The position numbers were made by a program, and so were the translations under genes. Shown here piece after piece: positions 6,909-7,229 of a DNA stretch of 7,229 nt. The notes under the pieces are model-generated. The model was not told where the DNA came from, ran no database searches, and saw only the letters and a program-made list of their open reading frames with translations. The stretch is from Acidimicrobiales bacterium (GTDB lineage: Bacteria > Actinomycetota > Acidimicrobiia > Acidimicrobiales > UBA8190): positions 1-7,229 of the forward strand of contig JASHZK010000347.1 of the NCBI GenBank assembly GCA_030042575.1, given 5' to 3'. The first letter of the stretch is position 1; each line of letters begins with the position of its first letter.

Positions 6909-6937
6909 TTGTCACGACGGCGGTCGCCGTGTTGCAT
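6909..6937 (+). promoter_or_regulatory. Possible promoter of trkA
   Basis: TTGTCA at 6909-6914 is a good -35-like hexamer. TTGCAT at 6932-6937 lies 17 bases further on as a poor -10. If used, transcription would begin near 6944-6945, at the trkA ATG itself, giving a leaderless mRNA. This would fit the lack of a normally spaced ribosome site. It rests on one good and one weak hexamer. Confidence 0.25.
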
Positions 6938-6944
6938 GGTGAGA

Positions 6945-7229
6945 ATGCATTTCGTGGTCGTGGGATGCGGCCGTGTCGGCTCCGGGCTGGCCGTCATCCT
7001 TGCCGATAGCGGACATACGGTGTCGATCATCGACAAGGCCCCACGTGCCTTCCGCCGGCTGCCTCCCTCCTGGTCGGGGGAGGCGATCGCCGGCTCGGGG
7101 TTCGACCGGGCGGTCCTCGACCAGGCCGGAGCAAAGGGCGCTTCCGGACTGGCGGCGGTGACGAGCGGGGACAACTCCAACATCCTCACAGCCCGAATCG
7201 CCCGGGAGGCATACGAGATTCCGAACGTG
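6945..7229 (+). CDS. trkA: TrkA-family potassium uptake regulatory subunit (CeoB-like), N-terminal part
   Basis: The first 95 codons are present and the gene runs off the window. The product is the cytosolic NAD(H)-binding subunit that gates Trk/Ktr-type K+ uptake. The N-terminus MHFVVVGCGRVGSGLA holds the Rossmann motif GxGxxGxxLA (Gly7, Gly9, Gly12). The acidic residue ending strand 2, Asp31 in VSIIDKAP, is expected to bind the adenine ribose. The stretch GFDRAVLDQAGA followed by AVTSGDNSNILTARIARE is characteristic of actinobacterial CeoB, where I recall nearly the same SGDNSNI motif. ATG at 6945 is chosen because it places the first strand as in homologues. In-frame ATG at 6936 and GTG at 6939 would add only two or three residues. 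Actinobacteria usually carry a second TrkA-type gene directly downstream, which would lie beyond this window. Confidence 0.92.
   Translation, partial: MHFVVVGCGRVGSGLAVILADSGHTVSIIDKAPRAFRRLPPSWSGEAIAGSGFDRAVLDQAGAKGASGLAAVTSGDNSNILTARIAREAYEIPNV

Larger units (their letters stand above)
6799..6944. promoter_or_regulatory. Divergent control region between the K+ permease and trkA genes
   Basis: This 146-base gap separates two genes read away from each other, so both promoters should lie here or just inside the genes. It contains two inverted repeats (6809-6833 and 6885-6902). I looked for the c-di-AMP (ydaO-type) riboswitch known upstream of such transporters and did not recognise it on either strand; the gap is also short for one. 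Ribosome sites are weak on both sides: AGGTAGG just before the permease ATG, and GGTGAG directly against the trkA ATG. Confidence 0.6.

Noticed and set aside
6799..6944. A possible c-di-AMP (ydaO/yuaA) riboswitch upstream of the KimA-like gene or trkA
   Set aside because: The conserved blocks I would expect were not recognised on either strand and the space is tight for the full fold. A covariance-model search would settle it.
6806..7189. A 127-codon antisense frame covering the start of trkA
   Set aside because: It runs opposite to a well-supported trkA N-terminus with an intact Rossmann motif, and its own translation has no family features.

Overview
The window is high-GC bacterial DNA that uses GTG start codons. 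Its divergent APC-type permease/TrkA pair resembles the Rv2690c–ceoB locus of mycobacteria and relatives, so it most likely comes from an actinobacterium (Actinomycetota). The genus cannot be read from the sequence. No RNA genes, mobile elements, CRISPR arrays or phage genes are apparent.

Layout. (1) Positions 1-2744, + strand: the last 48 codons of an ABC transporter ATPase, then, 11 bases on, a large FtsX/ABC3-type permease. The two form an ABC export or envelope-type transporter. (2) Positions 2813-4387, + strand: a membrane sensor histidine kinase with a KdpD-type four-helix DUF4118 module, a GAF-like region and a HisKA/HATPase core. No response regulator is in the window. (3) Positions 4384-6798, - strand: an 804-residue APC-superfamily permease of the KimA/YdaO-like (KUP-related) potassium-transporter group. 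It carries a Usp-like cytosolic domain and, unexpectedly, a C-terminal OB-fold domain resembling the small separate actinobacterial protein typified by Rv2694c. Its stop codon and that of the kinase lie in one shared CTAG. (4) Positions 6799-6944: a compact divergent control region with two inverted repeats. (5) Positions 6945-7229, + strand: the first 95 codons of a TrkA/CeoB-type NAD-binding K+ uptake subunit, cut by the window edge.

The right-hand part (about 2.8-7.2 kb) reads as a potassium-homeostasis neighbourhood: a KdpD-like sensor, a KimA-like K+ permease and a Trk regulatory subunit. The most notable item is the permease-Usp-OB fusion. It joins in one polypeptide two proteins that are separate but closely linked genes in mycobacteria, which suggests that the otherwise obscure OB-fold protein works with this permease. 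By eye, base composition drops from about 78% GC in a sampled line of the ABC permease to about 57% in sampled lines of the kinase and K+ permease, so the two halves may have different histories or expression constraints.
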